Source: an uncultured Flavobacteriaceae bacterium
GTDB taxonomy: Bacteria > Bacteroidota > Bacteroidia > Flavobacteriales > Flavobacteriaceae
Assembly (NCBI GenBank): GCA_937929935.1
Contig: CALFUL010000034.1
Span: 1-64,000, forward strand
DNA: 64,000 nucleotides
Reading direction: 5' to 3'
This document shows, one piece after another, positions 45,892 to 54,486 of this stretch (its first letter is position 1; every line of letters starts with the position of its first letter). The position numbers were made by a program, and so were the translations under genes. The notes under the pieces are model-generated. The model saw only the letters and a program-made list of their open reading frames with translations. It had not been told where the DNA came from and did no database searches.

Positions 45892-46932
45892 ATGAAAAAA
45901 GTAGTAACCTTTGGCGAAATTATGCTTCGCCTTTCTCCTCCAGGGTTTTTGAGATTTTCTCAAACAAATAGTTTTGATGTTGTGTATGGTGGTGGAGAAT
46001 CAAATGTTGCTGTGTCACTCGCAAATTATGGGGTGCCTGTTGATTTTGTAACAAGACTTCCTAAGAATGATATTGGAGCATGTGCTTTAATGGAAATGCG
46101 TAAAAGAGGAGTAGGCACTGATAAAATTGTTTACGGTGGCGATCGTTTAGGTATTTATTTTCTAGAAACTGGTGCTGTTAGCAGAGGTAGCAAAGTAGTT
46201 TATGATCGTGCGCATTCAGCAATTGCTGAAATCGAGAAAGGCATGATTGATTGGAAAGCTGTTTTTAAAGATGTTGAATGGTTTCATTGGACCGGTATTA
46301 CACCTGCCATTTCACAAGGTGCATCTGATGCTTGTTTAGAGGCTGTTAAGGCAGCTAGTGATTTAGGAATTACTATTTCAACCGATTTAAACTATAGAGC
46401 CAAATTATGGAACTATGGTGGCGACAGAGAAGCGATCATGACTGAGCTTACCTCATACTGTGATATTATTTTAGGAAATGAAGAAGATGCTGAAAAGCAT
46501 TTTGGCATTCATCCTGAAGGTTTAGATGTTCATAAAGATGGGCATGATGTGAAAGCAGAAGCTTTTCTTTCAGTATGTAAGCAAATGATGAAAAAATTTC
46601 CAAAAGCTAAAAAAGTAATAACCACTTTAAGAGGATCTATTTCAGCATCACATAATACCTGGGCTGGGGTTTTATGGGATGGAGTAAAAATGTATGAAAC
46701 AAGTCAATATCAAATCACTGATATTGTAGATAGAGTAGGTGGTGGAGATTCTTTTATGGGCGGATTAATTTACGGCTTATTGAAGTATCCTGAAGATGAT
46801 CAAAATGCACTTGATTTTGCTGTAGCAGCTTCGTGTTTGAAACATACCATTAAAGGCGATGCTAACTTGGTTACAGTGGCTGAAGTAGAAAAATTAATGG
46901 GTGGCGACGCTTCTGGTCGTGTAGCAAGATAA
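45892..46932 (+). CDS. kdgK: 2-keto-3-deoxygluconate kinase (PfkB family)
   Basis: The 346-residue PfkB/ribokinase-family sugar kinase has VVTFGEIMLRLSPPG, the substrate motif GGGESNVAVSLANYG and the second PfkB signature DRVGGGDSFMGGLIYG with the catalytic Asp of GGGDS. It phosphorylates KDG to KDPG with ATP in the cytoplasm. The aldolase for KDPG follows 10 nt downstream, confirming the assignment by context. Confidence 0.9.
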   Translation: MKKVVTFGEIMLRLSPPGFLRFSQTNSFDVVYGGGESNVAVSLANYGVPVDFVTRLPKNDIGACALMEMRKRGVGTDKIVYGGDRLGIYFLETGAVSRGSKVVYDRAHSAIAEIEKGMIDWKAVFKDVEWFHWTGITPAISQGASDACLEAVKAASDLGITISTDLNYRAKLWNYGGDREAIMTELTSYCDIILGNEEDAEKHFGIHPEGLDVHKDGHDVKAEAFLSVCKQMMKKFPKAKKVITTLRGSISASHNTWAGVLWDGVKMYETSQYQITDIVDRVGGGDSFMGGLIYGLLKYPEDDQNALDFAVAASCLKHTIKGDANLVTVAEVEKLMGGDASGRVAR

Positions 46933-46942
46933 TATCATAGTT

Positions 46943-47602
46943 ATGAAAACACATTCTCAAGAAGAAATCTTACAGCGTATTCATTCATGCGGTATCGTTC
47001 CTGTTTTTAACCATACTGATATTGAGCTTTCGAAAAAGGTGCTTGATGCCTGTTATAAAGGAGGAGTTCGTGTATTTGAATTTACAAATAGAGGAGCCAA
47101 CGCTCTTGAAGTTTTTGAAGCTTTGGTAATTCATGCTAAAAAATATGATGATTTAGTACTCGGTATAGGCACCATTTTTTCTGCTGAAGATGCCAAGTTG
47201 TTTTTAGACAAGGGCGCAAGTTTCATTGTTTCTCCTGCTATGGTTCCTGAAATGGCTCATTTTTGCACAGCTAATGACGTCCTTTGGGTGCCCGGATGCG
47301 GTACAGTAACTGAAATATATCAAGCTATAAAGCTCGGCGCAAAAATGGTAAAAGCGTTTCCAGGAAACGTTCTAGGATCTGGTTTTGTAAAATCTGTGAA
47401 AGCGGTTTATCCTAAAATTCCAATAATGCCAACAGGTGGTGTTGCGCCTTCAAAAGAGAACCTTAAAGAATGGTTTGATGCAGGTGTGACTTGTGTGGGT
47501 ATGGGTTCTAAATTGATAACCAAAGAGATTGTTGCCAATCAAGATTTTGGGCAATTAGAAAACAAAGTCAGCGAAGCGTTAAAAACTATTTCTGAATTAT
47601 AA
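46943..47602 (+). CDS. eda: KDPG aldolase
   Basis: The 219-residue class I aldolase has the catalytic Lys in GAKMVKAFPGNV, the active-site Glu region RVFEFTNRGA, and PTGGVAPSKENLKEW for phosphate binding. It splits 2-keto-3-deoxy-6-phosphogluconate to pyruvate and glyceraldehyde 3-phosphate, the last step of alginate breakdown. It may also accept 2-keto-4-hydroxyglutarate, as family members do. Confidence 0.9.
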   Translation: MKTHSQEEILQRIHSCGIVPVFNHTDIELSKKVLDACYKGGVRVFEFTNRGANALEVFEALVIHAKKYDDLVLGIGTIFSAEDAKLFLDKGASFIVSPAMVPEMAHFCTANDVLWVPGCGTVTEIYQAIKLGAKMVKAFPGNVLGSGFVKSVKAVYPKIPIMPTGGVAPSKENLKEWFDAGVTCVGMGSKLITKEIVANQDFGQLENKVSEALKTISEL

Positions 47603-47612
47603 ACATTAAATT

Positions 47613-48893
47613 ATGCCATCATCTAATGCAAGTCAATCGATTTTCAAGAAAATACTTGCGCTAGTATTGGCATTCGGACCTGGTATTTTTGCAATAGGGT
47701 ATACTATTGGTACGGGTAGTGTTACCGCAATGATTGTTGCTGGTAGTACTTATGGCATGCAATTACTTTGGGTTTTAGTATTAAGTTGTCTTTTTTCAGG
47801 CCTATTAATTTATGCCTACGGTAATTATTCATTAGTAACTGGCGAAACTGCCTTATTTGCTTTTAAAAAGCATTTGAAGTACGGCAAATTGATTGCCATT
47901 TTAATTATTCTAGGTATTACTTTTGGTCAATGGAACTCCTTAATGGGCATTTTAGGAATTTCATCCAATATCATTTATGAGATTTTTTTACTGTACTTTC
48001 CTGATTTGGAGGCATATAAGTATGAGTCTGTATTAACCATTGCTGTTGTGGTTATTGTTATTTTCTACGCATTGTTATTGGTAGGTAAGTACACTTTCTT
48101 TGAAAAGATATTGGTCATTTTCGTGACCATTATGGCACTTTCATTCTTGATTTCTCTTTTTATGGTTTATCCTTTGCCAATTGAGGTAGCAAAAGGCTTG
48201 ATACCAACAATACCTCAAGTTGAAGGTGGCGGTTTGATGGTCGCGGCTTTTGTAGGTACCACAATGGCTGCAGCAACCTTCTTATCGCGACCACTTTTTG
48301 TGCAAGGTAAAGGTTGGGATATGAAAAATTTAGGACAACAAAAAAAAGATGCCATCATTGCAGCAACTCTAGTTTTTTTAATTAGTGCTATAATTATGGC
48401 CGTTGCAAGTGGTGCTTTGTTTCATCAAGGCCAACCCGTAGAAAAAGTGCTTGATATGGTCAATACTCTTGAACCCGTTGCTGGTAAATTTGCGTTAACC
48501 TTATTTTTCTTTGGCACCTTAAGTGCAGGTTTATCTTCGATATTTCCGTGCTTGTTAATTGCACCCATTCTTTTAGCAGATTATCAATCAGGAAAATTAG
48601 ATACCAGCTCAAAACAGTTCAAAATCATTACAGCCATTGCCTGTCTTTTTGCCTTGATTGTTCCGGTGTTAGGCGCAAATCCTATTCAAATGCAAATTGT
48701 CTCGCAGGTATTTAATGTGTTTGTATTGCCATTAGTTATTATTGGCATTATACTATTGATTAATCAAGAGAAATTGATGAAGGAGTATAAGGCTTCTTTA
48801 GGCTTGAACATAGGGCTCATTGCGGCGCTATGCTTCGCCTTTGTAGTATCTTATAAAGGTATTGATGGGCTTATTAAATTTTTCTCCAACTAA
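47613..48893 (+). CDS. Nramp-family membrane transporter lacking the metal-binding motifs
   Basis: The 426-residue protein has about 11 membrane helices and Nramp-like sequence (AFGPGIFAIGYTIGTGSVTA, MIVAGSTYG). In true Mn/Fe Nramp proteins helix 1 carries DPGN and helix 6 MPH. Here the equivalents read GTGS and approximately AAA (TTMAAATFLSRPLFVQG), so the known metal ligands are absent. It follows eda by 10 nt and probably shares its transcript. A role in moving an organic substrate or a different ion linked to sugar-acid use is possible but unproven. Confidence 0.75.
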   Translation: MPSSNASQSIFKKILALVLAFGPGIFAIGYTIGTGSVTAMIVAGSTYGMQLLWVLVLSCLFSGLLIYAYGNYSLVTGETALFAFKKHLKYGKLIAILIILGITFGQWNSLMGILGISSNIIYEIFLLYFPDLEAYKYESVLTIAVVVIVIFYALLLVGKYTFFEKILVIFVTIMALSFLISLFMVYPLPIEVAKGLIPTIPQVEGGGLMVAAFVGTTMAAATFLSRPLFVQGKGWDMKNLGQQKKDAIIAATLVFLISAIIMAVASGALFHQGQPVEKVLDMVNTLEPVAGKFALTLFFFGTLSAGLSSIFPCLLIAPILLADYQSGKLDTSSKQFKIITAIACLFALIVPVLGANPIQMQIVSQVFNVFVLPLVIIGIILLINQEKLMKEYKASLGLNIGLIAALCFAFVVSYKGIDGLIKFFSN

Positions 48894-48919
48894 ATAAAGT
48901 TTTATTTTTTCTTTAGAAT

Positions 48920-48953
48920 ATAGAAGCATTTCTATTGTGCTTTTATATTTTTG
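48920..48953 (+). terminator. Probable terminator of the alginate catabolic operon
   Basis: ATAGAAGCA/TGCTTTTAT (9 bp, one G-T pair, 9-nt loop) followed by ATTTTTG lies 27 nt after the Nramp-like gene. Confidence 0.5.
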
Positions 48954-49111
48954 CAATCGGATTTTGGAATTTTATAAAGACTCAAATCAACATTAAATAT
49001 TGATACTGTAGTGTAGAGAGCATAATGCCACGAGGCAGCACTACAGTTTAATTTTGGAGTATTCGAAAAACTGCTTTGAAGATTTGTAGATAGCAAATCT
49101 TAAAATTATTT

Positions 49112-49185
49112 CGGGATGTAGCGCAGTCCGGTAGCGCACTCGGCTGGGGGTCGAGTGGTCGCAGGTTCAAATCCTGTCATCCCGA
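49112..49185 (+). tRNA. tRNA-Pro (anticodon GGG)
   Basis: A full cloverleaf can be drawn: acceptor CGGGATG/CATCCCG, D stem GCGC/GCGC with loop AGTCCGGTA, anticodon stem CTCGG/TCGAG with loop CTGGGGG (GGG at 34-36), and T arm GCAGG-TTCAAAT-CCTGT. CCA is not encoded. Confidence 0.95.
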
Positions 49186-49187
49186 CT
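49169..49187 (+). repeat. Attachment-site-like repeat inside the tRNA 3' end
   Basis: The last 19 nt of the tRNA-Pro region recur with one mismatch at 49335-49353. Duplicated tRNA 3' ends are the usual footprint of tyrosine-recombinase integration. Confidence 0.6.
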
Positions 49188-49194
49188 GAATAAG

Positions 49195-49224
49195 AAAGTG
49201 AATCGTGAAAACGATTCACTTTTT
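49195..49224 (+). terminator. tRNA-Pro terminator
   Basis: A perfect 12-bp stem AAAGTGAATCGT/ACGATTCACTTT with a GAAA tetraloop followed by T residues lies 10 nt after the tRNA. Confidence 0.9.
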
Positions 49225-49616
49225 GTTTTCAAGGCCGTCACAAACAAAGTTTGTGAAATGAATTGGAAGCAAAAAGTGATAAGGCGGTAGCATTCACTTT
49301 AGTATTCGCAACAATGGGTTGTTTAGGATTATGTAAATCCTGTCATCCTGACTTAACTAGTTTCATCTAGTTGCATGACGTTGAAAATCACTTGATTTGC
49401 AACGTTTTATGTTTTTTGGGGCAGCAGATGAAACCTCATGAAACCATATAAAAACACCGCTCTGGTGTCCAAATTGGGAATTGCTTACCATAGTATTTTT
49501 TGTACATTGAAGTAGCTTTTGAAGGTAATTTACCTTGTGTTCTTTACTACTATTTTATTAATTTAAAGCTATGTAATACGCTATAAAACAGTAGATTATC
49601 AGTCGTAATCGTCACT
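49225..49616. other. Non-coding stretch after the tRNA-Pro terminator
   Basis: It contains a small CACAAAC/GTTTGTG hairpin (49239-49255) and the imperfect tRNA 3'-end copy (49335-49353). A sequence around 49430-49470 (atgaaaccatataaaaacac) is of the kind I associate with regions in front of Bacteroidota integrases. No intact gene. Confidence 0.4.
49335..49353 (+). repeat. Imperfect copy of the tRNA-Pro 3' end
   Basis: AAATCCTGTCATCCTGACT matches 49169-49187 except for one C-to-T change that would break an acceptor pair. There is no tRNA body upstream. Confidence 0.6.
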
Positions 49617-49874
49617 CGAAAACTCAACAAAAAGATAGAGAAATTAAAACTTTATGCCTGTATCACTGTAGACGGTAAAAGAGCCTAATTCAGTCTAAAT
49701 CGGGAATTACAGGTGTCCCTTTGGGATGAAAAACGCAAAATAGGTAAAGGATTTTCCAAGTACGTTATCTCGCTAAACAAGTATTTAGATCAAGTTTTTA
49801 CAGGACTCCATAAAGCACATTGGTAACTTTTTCAAGAGGAGTTGACTGCGAACGCCAAGATAGCGCTCTAAATC
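49617..49874 (+). pseudogene. Tyrosine recombinase (phage-type integrase) remnant, N-terminal part
   Basis: Translation gives LKLYACITVDGKRA, a TAA stop where integrases have Glu, then FSLNRELQVSLWDEKRKIGK and GFSKYVISLNKYLDQVFTGL, the recognisable arm-binding N-terminus of Bacteroidota tyrosine recombinases. A second stop at 49824 and a shift to another frame (LFQEELTANAKIAL) follow. The catalytic domain is missing. It is a dead fragment of the enzyme that probably used the adjacent tRNA-Pro. Confidence 0.7.
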
Positions 49875-50021
49875 AAAAGTAGGGTTGCGCACTATCCGGT
49901 TTTTGCTTTACGCTTGTCTGCCGGAACAACACAAAAACCAGAAAGGAAAAACGCGCAGGTAAGTTATGGTAAGATTTGGGGGAATCCCCATATTTATTAA
50001 CCTTCTTATCACAATATTGAT

Positions 50022-50080
50022 TAAAATGATTGTTATTTCAATCAAAATTGTTATATTTGTATGAAATAACAATCATTTTA
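50022..50080 (+). promoter_or_regulatory. hipBA promoter enclosed by a 19-bp inverted repeat
   Basis: A perfect 19-bp inverted repeat (50022-50040 and 50062-50080) brackets TATATTTG (50052-50059), which is 19 nt after TTG (50030-50032). The promoter thus sits between and within the operator arms, as expected for HipB autorepression. Confidence 0.75.
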
Positions 50081-50083
50081 GTT

Positions 50084-50371
50084 ATGGCTAAAAGAAAACA
50101 AACGCTGTTCCCTAAACATATTAAGGTTTTAGAGCGAATGGGCGAAAACATAAAATTAGCTCGAAAGAGAAGAAAACTTACAACGATTCAAGTTTCTGAA
50201 AGGGCTGATATAGTTAGGAGCACACTATACCTTATAGAAAAAGGCGACCCTAGTGTGGGTATTGGTTCATACTTTAATGTATTGCGGGTTTTAGGGTTGC
50301 AAGATGATTTTTTAAAGCTAGCTGCTGATGATGAATTTGGTAGAAAACTACAAGATTTAGAACTGTTATAA
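50084..50371 (+). CDS. hipB: HipB-like antitoxin, XRE-family
   Basis: The 95-residue DNA-binding protein has a Cro/C1-type HTH (~20-75; ENIKLARKRRKLTTIQVSER, STLYLIEKGDPSVGIGSYFN). ATG at 50084 is chosen; an upstream TTG would run through the operator. It lies 7 nt ahead of a HipA gene and should neutralise it and repress the operon through the inverted repeat upstream. Confidence 0.85.
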   Translation: MAKRKQTLFPKHIKVLERMGENIKLARKRRKLTTIQVSERADIVRSTLYLIEKGDPSVGIGSYFNVLRVLGLQDDFLKLAADDEFGRKLQDLELL

Positions 50372-50378
50372 TAAAGAA

Positions 50379-51632
50379 ATGGCAACTGGAAAATTAGATA
50401 TATACGTTTATGCGCATTGGCAAGGAATGCCAGAGGCTAAGATGATTGGCGTTCTTGCGGCTCGTCATGTAAAAGGGAAGAAAGCCTTCAGTTTTGAATA
50501 CGATAGCGATTGGATAGAATCGGAACAGCAATTACTATTGGATCCTGATATCCAATTCTATTCTGGTACTCAATACCCGAATAATAAAGAAAACTTTGGG
50601 GTCTTCTTAGATAGTATGCCAGATACTTGGGGAAGAACGCTAATGAAAAGACGCGCAGCCCAAGAAGCAAAGGAAAAGAATAAAATAGCATCAACCTTAT
50701 ATGAAATAGACTTTTTACTAGGGGTGTATGATAAAAGTCGGATGGGCGCGTTGCGCTTTAAATTAGACCCAAACGGTGCATTTTTAGATGACAATGAACA
50801 TTCACCAACGCCACCATGGTCTTCGGTAAGGGAGTTACAAGAAGCGGCTAAGAATTTTGAGAATGATACCGCTAATGAGGAAGCAAAAAAGTGGTTAGCT
50901 GTTCTTATGGCTCCCGGATCTTCTTTGGGAGGTGCTAGACCGAAAGCCAATATTCTAGATGAACATGGAAATTTATGGATTGCGAAGTTTCCTTCCAAGA
51001 ATGACACTATAGATAAAGGGGCATGGGAATTTCTAGCTTATCAATTGGCGCTTGATTGTGGTATTGATATGGCGCCATCAAGAATTGAAAAGATTGTTGG
51101 GAAATACCATACATTTTTCACACAGCGTTTTGATAGGGAAGAAGGAGAGCGGGTACACTTTTCATCTGCAATGACCATGACAGGGAATAACGAAGATATT
51201 ATACGAGATAACCCTGCCAGCTACATAGATATGGCAGAGTTTATTCAAAACTATGGTACTAACATCGATAAAAACTTGGAACAATTATGGCGACGGATTG
51301 TATTTCATATTGCTGTTTCCAATACCGACGACCACTTGCGCAATCATGGTTTTATTTTAACACCCAAAGGATGGGTGCTTTCTCCCGCATATGATATTAA
51401 TCCATCGATTGACAAAGATGGCTTGGCGTTGAATATTGATATGGATAGCAATGCTTTGGATTTGGAATTAGCCAAAAGCGTAGGGGAGTACTTCCGATTG
51501 GATAATGAGCAAATGAACACTATCATCGAAGAAGTTTTAGAATCGGTAGTGAAATGGAAAAAGATTGCGAATGAAATCGGAATTTCGAGAGTAGAGCAAG
51601 AGTTAATGGCAGCTGCATTTATAGATGGATAA
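50379..51632 (+). CDS. hipA: HipA-like serine/threonine kinase toxin
   Basis: The 417-residue protein is close to the usual HipA length. It has an N-terminal Couple_hipA-like region (IYVYAHWQGMPEAKMIGVLA), the ATP-loop GSSLGGARPKANI, the catalytic core SNTDDHLRNHGF with Asp and Asn, and YDINPS as the metal-binding segment. HipA kinases phosphorylate a translation factor such as GltX and halt growth; the target here is unproven. All key residues are present, so it is probably functional. It lies next to a dead integrase, consistent with arrival on a mobile element. Confidence 0.85.
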   Translation: MATGKLDIYVYAHWQGMPEAKMIGVLAARHVKGKKAFSFEYDSDWIESEQQLLLDPDIQFYSGTQYPNNKENFGVFLDSMPDTWGRTLMKRRAAQEAKEKNKIASTLYEIDFLLGVYDKSRMGALRFKLDPNGAFLDDNEHSPTPPWSSVRELQEAAKNFENDTANEEAKKWLAVLMAPGSSLGGARPKANILDEHGNLWIAKFPSKNDTIDKGAWEFLAYQLALDCGIDMAPSRIEKIVGKYHTFFTQRFDREEGERVHFSSAMTMTGNNEDIIRDNPASYIDMAEFIQNYGTNIDKNLEQLWRRIVFHIAVSNTDDHLRNHGFILTPKGWVLSPAYDINPSIDKDGLALNIDMDSNALDLELAKSVGEYFRLDNEQMNTIIEEVLESVVKWKKIANEIGISRVEQELMAAAFIDG

Positions 51633-51956
51633 TTAAGAAACAGTTCTATCAAACGTTTTTGTATGCTATATTTTTTAGCTGCATTCATCCAATCATAACA
51701 CAAGGTAAAGCGTTTGGTTAACGTTATGACGTTTTGATAGGAAGAATCATCAAGAGAACCTAGGGGCTCAATTATTAATGTTATTTATTCTTGACAGATC
51801 TCTTTAAGCGATAGCAATTACATAAATTACACAAAACCTAAATAAAAGATTCATATTTCTGTATTAGAATACTTTCGTAAGGTATTAGGTTTGTTATTAG
51901 TCAAAATTGTGCATTCAAACCTTTTTTTGCGATTATAAATTCTAAATAAAACTGAA
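51633..51956. other. Upstream region of the homogentisate operon
   Basis: This 324-nt AT-rich gap contains an imperfect CTATCAAACG/CGTTTTGATAG inverted repeat just after hipA (a possible weak terminator) and the 38-nt shared element at 51826-51863. No gene. Confidence 0.5.
51826..51863 (+). promoter_or_regulatory. Shared upstream element, hmgA copy
   Basis: About 31 of 38 positions match 61326-61363 upstream of the TonB-dependent receptor, including an unbroken TCATATTTCTGTA. It starts about 130 nt before the hmgA start. It is a candidate common activator site or promoter. Confidence 0.6.
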
Positions 51957-53117
51957 ATGCCGCTATATCACACATTAGGAAAAATCCCTCCCAAAAGACA
52001 TACTGTTTTTAAGAAAGAAGATGGCTCATTACATTATGAACAGTTATTTGGTACCATTGGTTTTGATGGTATGTCTTCATTAATGTATCATCTTCATAGA
52101 CCAACTATGGTAAAGGAAGTGGGTGAGGTAATAGACATTCGTCCTAAGGCTGTAGTTGCTTTTAATATTAAGTCTAGAATGTTCAAGGGTTTTCACGCAA
52201 CGCCTGAAGATGATTTTTTAGAGAGTAGAAAGGTATTGCTTTTCAATAATGATGTTCATGTTTCGGTGGCAGCGCCAAAGAAATCAATGACTTCCTATTT
52301 TTATAAGAATACAGATGCTGACGAAATGTTGTTTGTGCATGAGGGTACAGGCACGTTAAAGACTTTGTTCGGAGAGATTCGGTTTGAATATGGGGATTAT
52401 CTCATTATTCCTAGAGGGGTAATTTATCAGATTACTTTTGATACGGCTGTAAATAGATTATTAATTGCAGAATCGTATCATCCCATTTATACTCCCAAAA
52501 GATACCGCAATCATTTTGGCCAACATTTAGAGCATTCCCCTTTTTGCGAACGAGATTTTAAATTGCCACAAAATTTACAAACGCATGATGAGTTAGGTGA
52601 TTTCATGATAAAAGTGAAAAAACAAGGTCAATTGCATCATTTAACTTATGCTTCGCACCCGTTTGATGTAGTTGGGTGGGACGGTTATAATTTTCCATAT
52701 GGTTTTTCAATACATAATTTTGAACCTATTACGGGTAGGGTACATCAACCGCCACCAGTACATCAAACATTTGAGACCAGCGCATTTGTTATTTGTTCTT
52801 TTTGTCCAAGACTTTATGACTATCACCCACAATCGATACCAGCACCGTACAATCATTCTAATATTGACTCTGATGAAGTGCTTTACTATGTAGATGGTGA
52901 TTTTATGAGTAGAAGTCATGTAGAAGAAGGATACATTTCGTTGCATCCCGCAGGTATTCCACACGGCCCCCACCCAGGTACTTATGAGGCAAGTATTGGG
53001 CAAACAAAAACCGAAGAACTTGCGGTAATGATTGATACTTTTAAACCTTTACAGGTAACGCAGGCAGCTTTAGATATCGATGATGGTACCTATTATCAAT
53101 CTTGGTTAGATAAATAA
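51957..53117 (+). CDS. hmgA: Homogentisate 1,2-dioxygenase
   Basis: The 386-residue cupin-fold iron enzyme has an N-terminal MPLYHTLGKIPPKRHTVF block. The Fe(II) ligands expected from the family are His300 (YNHSN), Glu307 (SDEVLYY) and His336 (PHGP). It opens the ring of homogentisate to maleylacetoacetate with O2. It is shorter than proteobacterial enzymes (about 430 residues). It is the first gene of an operon that includes fumarylacetoacetase and SCOT. Confidence 0.9.
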   Translation: MPLYHTLGKIPPKRHTVFKKEDGSLHYEQLFGTIGFDGMSSLMYHLHRPTMVKEVGEVIDIRPKAVVAFNIKSRMFKGFHATPEDDFLESRKVLLFNNDVHVSVAAPKKSMTSYFYKNTDADEMLFVHEGTGTLKTLFGEIRFEYGDYLIIPRGVIYQITFDTAVNRLLIAESYHPIYTPKRYRNHFGQHLEHSPFCERDFKLPQNLQTHDELGDFMIKVKKQGQLHHLTYASHPFDVVGWDGYNFPYGFSIHNFEPITGRVHQPPPVHQTFETSAFVICSFCPRLYDYHPQSIPAPYNHSNIDSDEVLYYVDGDFMSRSHVEEGYISLHPAGIPHGPHPGTYEASIGQTKTEELAVMIDTFKPLQVTQAALDIDDGTYYQSWLDK

Positions 53118-53232
53118 TAGATGCTTGTGTGTAAGCCTAGGAGGCATTACAATCAATAATCTATAAATTTTCGAGACAATCCTCGTAGCATTTAAATCTC
53201 GATTATCAAGTAAACTAAAACAAACAAAAGAA

Positions 53233-54486
53233 ATGACGAATACCGATTGTTGGATACCTATTCCGGAAAACTCAGATTTTTCAATACATAATATTCCCTT
53301 TGGAATTTTTAGTGATTCCAATAGTACAAAGCGCATAGGGGTAGCGATTGGAGACCATATTATCGATTTATCGAAGGTAGCCAAAACTGGAGTTTTCGAT
53401 AAGCTTAATATTGACAATAGAATTTTTACAAATGAGTTTCTTAACCCTTTTATTGACTTAGGAAAATCAATAACCACTCAGGTTAGAACCATCATACAGA
53501 AAGAATTGACCAATGAATCTTCTATATTGAACAAGGAGTCTGTTTTTGTAGCTATTCACAAGTCAAGTGTAATGATGCACATGCCTGTTTTTGTTGGAGA
53601 TTATACTGATTTTTATTCCAGTATTGAACACGCCACCAATATCGGAAAAATGTTCAGGGATCCTGAAAATGCATTGCTTCCCAATTGGAGACATATTCCT
53701 GTTGGTTACCATGGTAGAGCTTCTTCTATTGTACTTAGCGGTGTGAATGTTCGTAGACCTATGGGCCAAACCCTTCCCATGGGCGAAACCCAACCAGTAT
53801 TTGGACCCTCTCAGCGTATAGATTTTGAATTGGAAATGGCTTATATTATAGGGAAGAAAACAGAACTAGGAGATACTGTGAGTACGGCAAACGCCGAAAA
53901 GTACATTTTTGGAAAAGTACTTTTCAATGATTGGTCGGCGAGAGATATTCAAAAATGGGAATATGTTCCTTTAGGTCCATTTTTAGCGAAAAACTTTGCT
54001 TCGTCAATTTCTCCTTGGATTGTAACCATGGAAGCTTTGGAACCTTTTCGTGTAGAAAGTCCAAAACAAGAACCAAAAGTATTACCGTATTTAAGTTTCT
54101 CCGGAATGCGAAATTTTGATATTTCGCTAGAGGTTGCTTTAAAACCGGATAAGGGAGTGGAAACTATAATTAGTCGTTCGAACTTTAAATATATGTATTG
54201 GAACATGTCACAACAGATTGCGCACCATACGATTAATGGTTGCAATCTTAATGTAGGCGATATGTTGGGGTCAGGTACAATTAGCGGAAAGTCTGAAGAT
54301 AGTTATGGTTCAATGATAGAATTATCTTGGGGAGGTCAAAAAACGATAAAACTTGACGGAGGTGAGGAAAGAAAGTTTATTAATGATTTAGACACGGTAA
54401 TTATGCGTGGCTTCTGTGAAAAAGGACAAATACGTGTTGGTTTTGGTGAGGTAAGCACCAAATTACTTCCTGCAAAAAGAAACTAA
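53233..54486 (+). CDS. fahA: Fumarylacetoacetase
   Basis: The 417-residue enzyme has the FAH-family N-terminal domain (SFNIHN-type start and KRIGVAIGDHIIDL) and a catalytic C-terminal domain. The active-site block is MPVFVGDYTDFYSSIEHATN with metal-binding Asp and catalytic His, followed by NWRHIPVGYHGRASS and FELEMAYIIG. It hydrolyses fumarylacetoacetate to fumarate and acetoacetate. No maleylacetoacetate isomerase is visible nearby, so the isomerase must be elsewhere or supplied by glutathione-independent means. The stop overlaps the next start by 1 nt. Confidence 0.9.
   Translation: MTNTDCWIPIPENSDFSIHNIPFGIFSDSNSTKRIGVAIGDHIIDLSKVAKTGVFDKLNIDNRIFTNEFLNPFIDLGKSITTQVRTIIQKELTNESSILNKESVFVAIHKSSVMMHMPVFVGDYTDFYSSIEHATNIGKMFRDPENALLPNWRHIPVGYHGRASSIVLSGVNVRRPMGQTLPMGETQPVFGPSQRIDFELEMAYIIGKKTELGDTVSTANAEKYIFGKVLFNDWSARDIQKWEYVPLGPFLAKNFASSISPWIVTMEALEPFRVESPKQEPKVLPYLSFSGMRNFDISLEVALKPDKGVETIISRSNFKYMYWNMSQQIAHHTINGCNLNVGDMLGSGTISGKSEDSYGSMIELSWGGQKTIKLDGGEERKFINDLDTVIMRGFCEKGQIRVGFGEVSTKLLPAKRN

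Noticed and set aside
51708-51735. Alginate-type operator near tttggttaacgttatg
   Set aside because: It has TGGTTAACG rather than TGGTTAACCA, is a single copy without 13-bp phasing, and is not next to a TAnnTTTG box.
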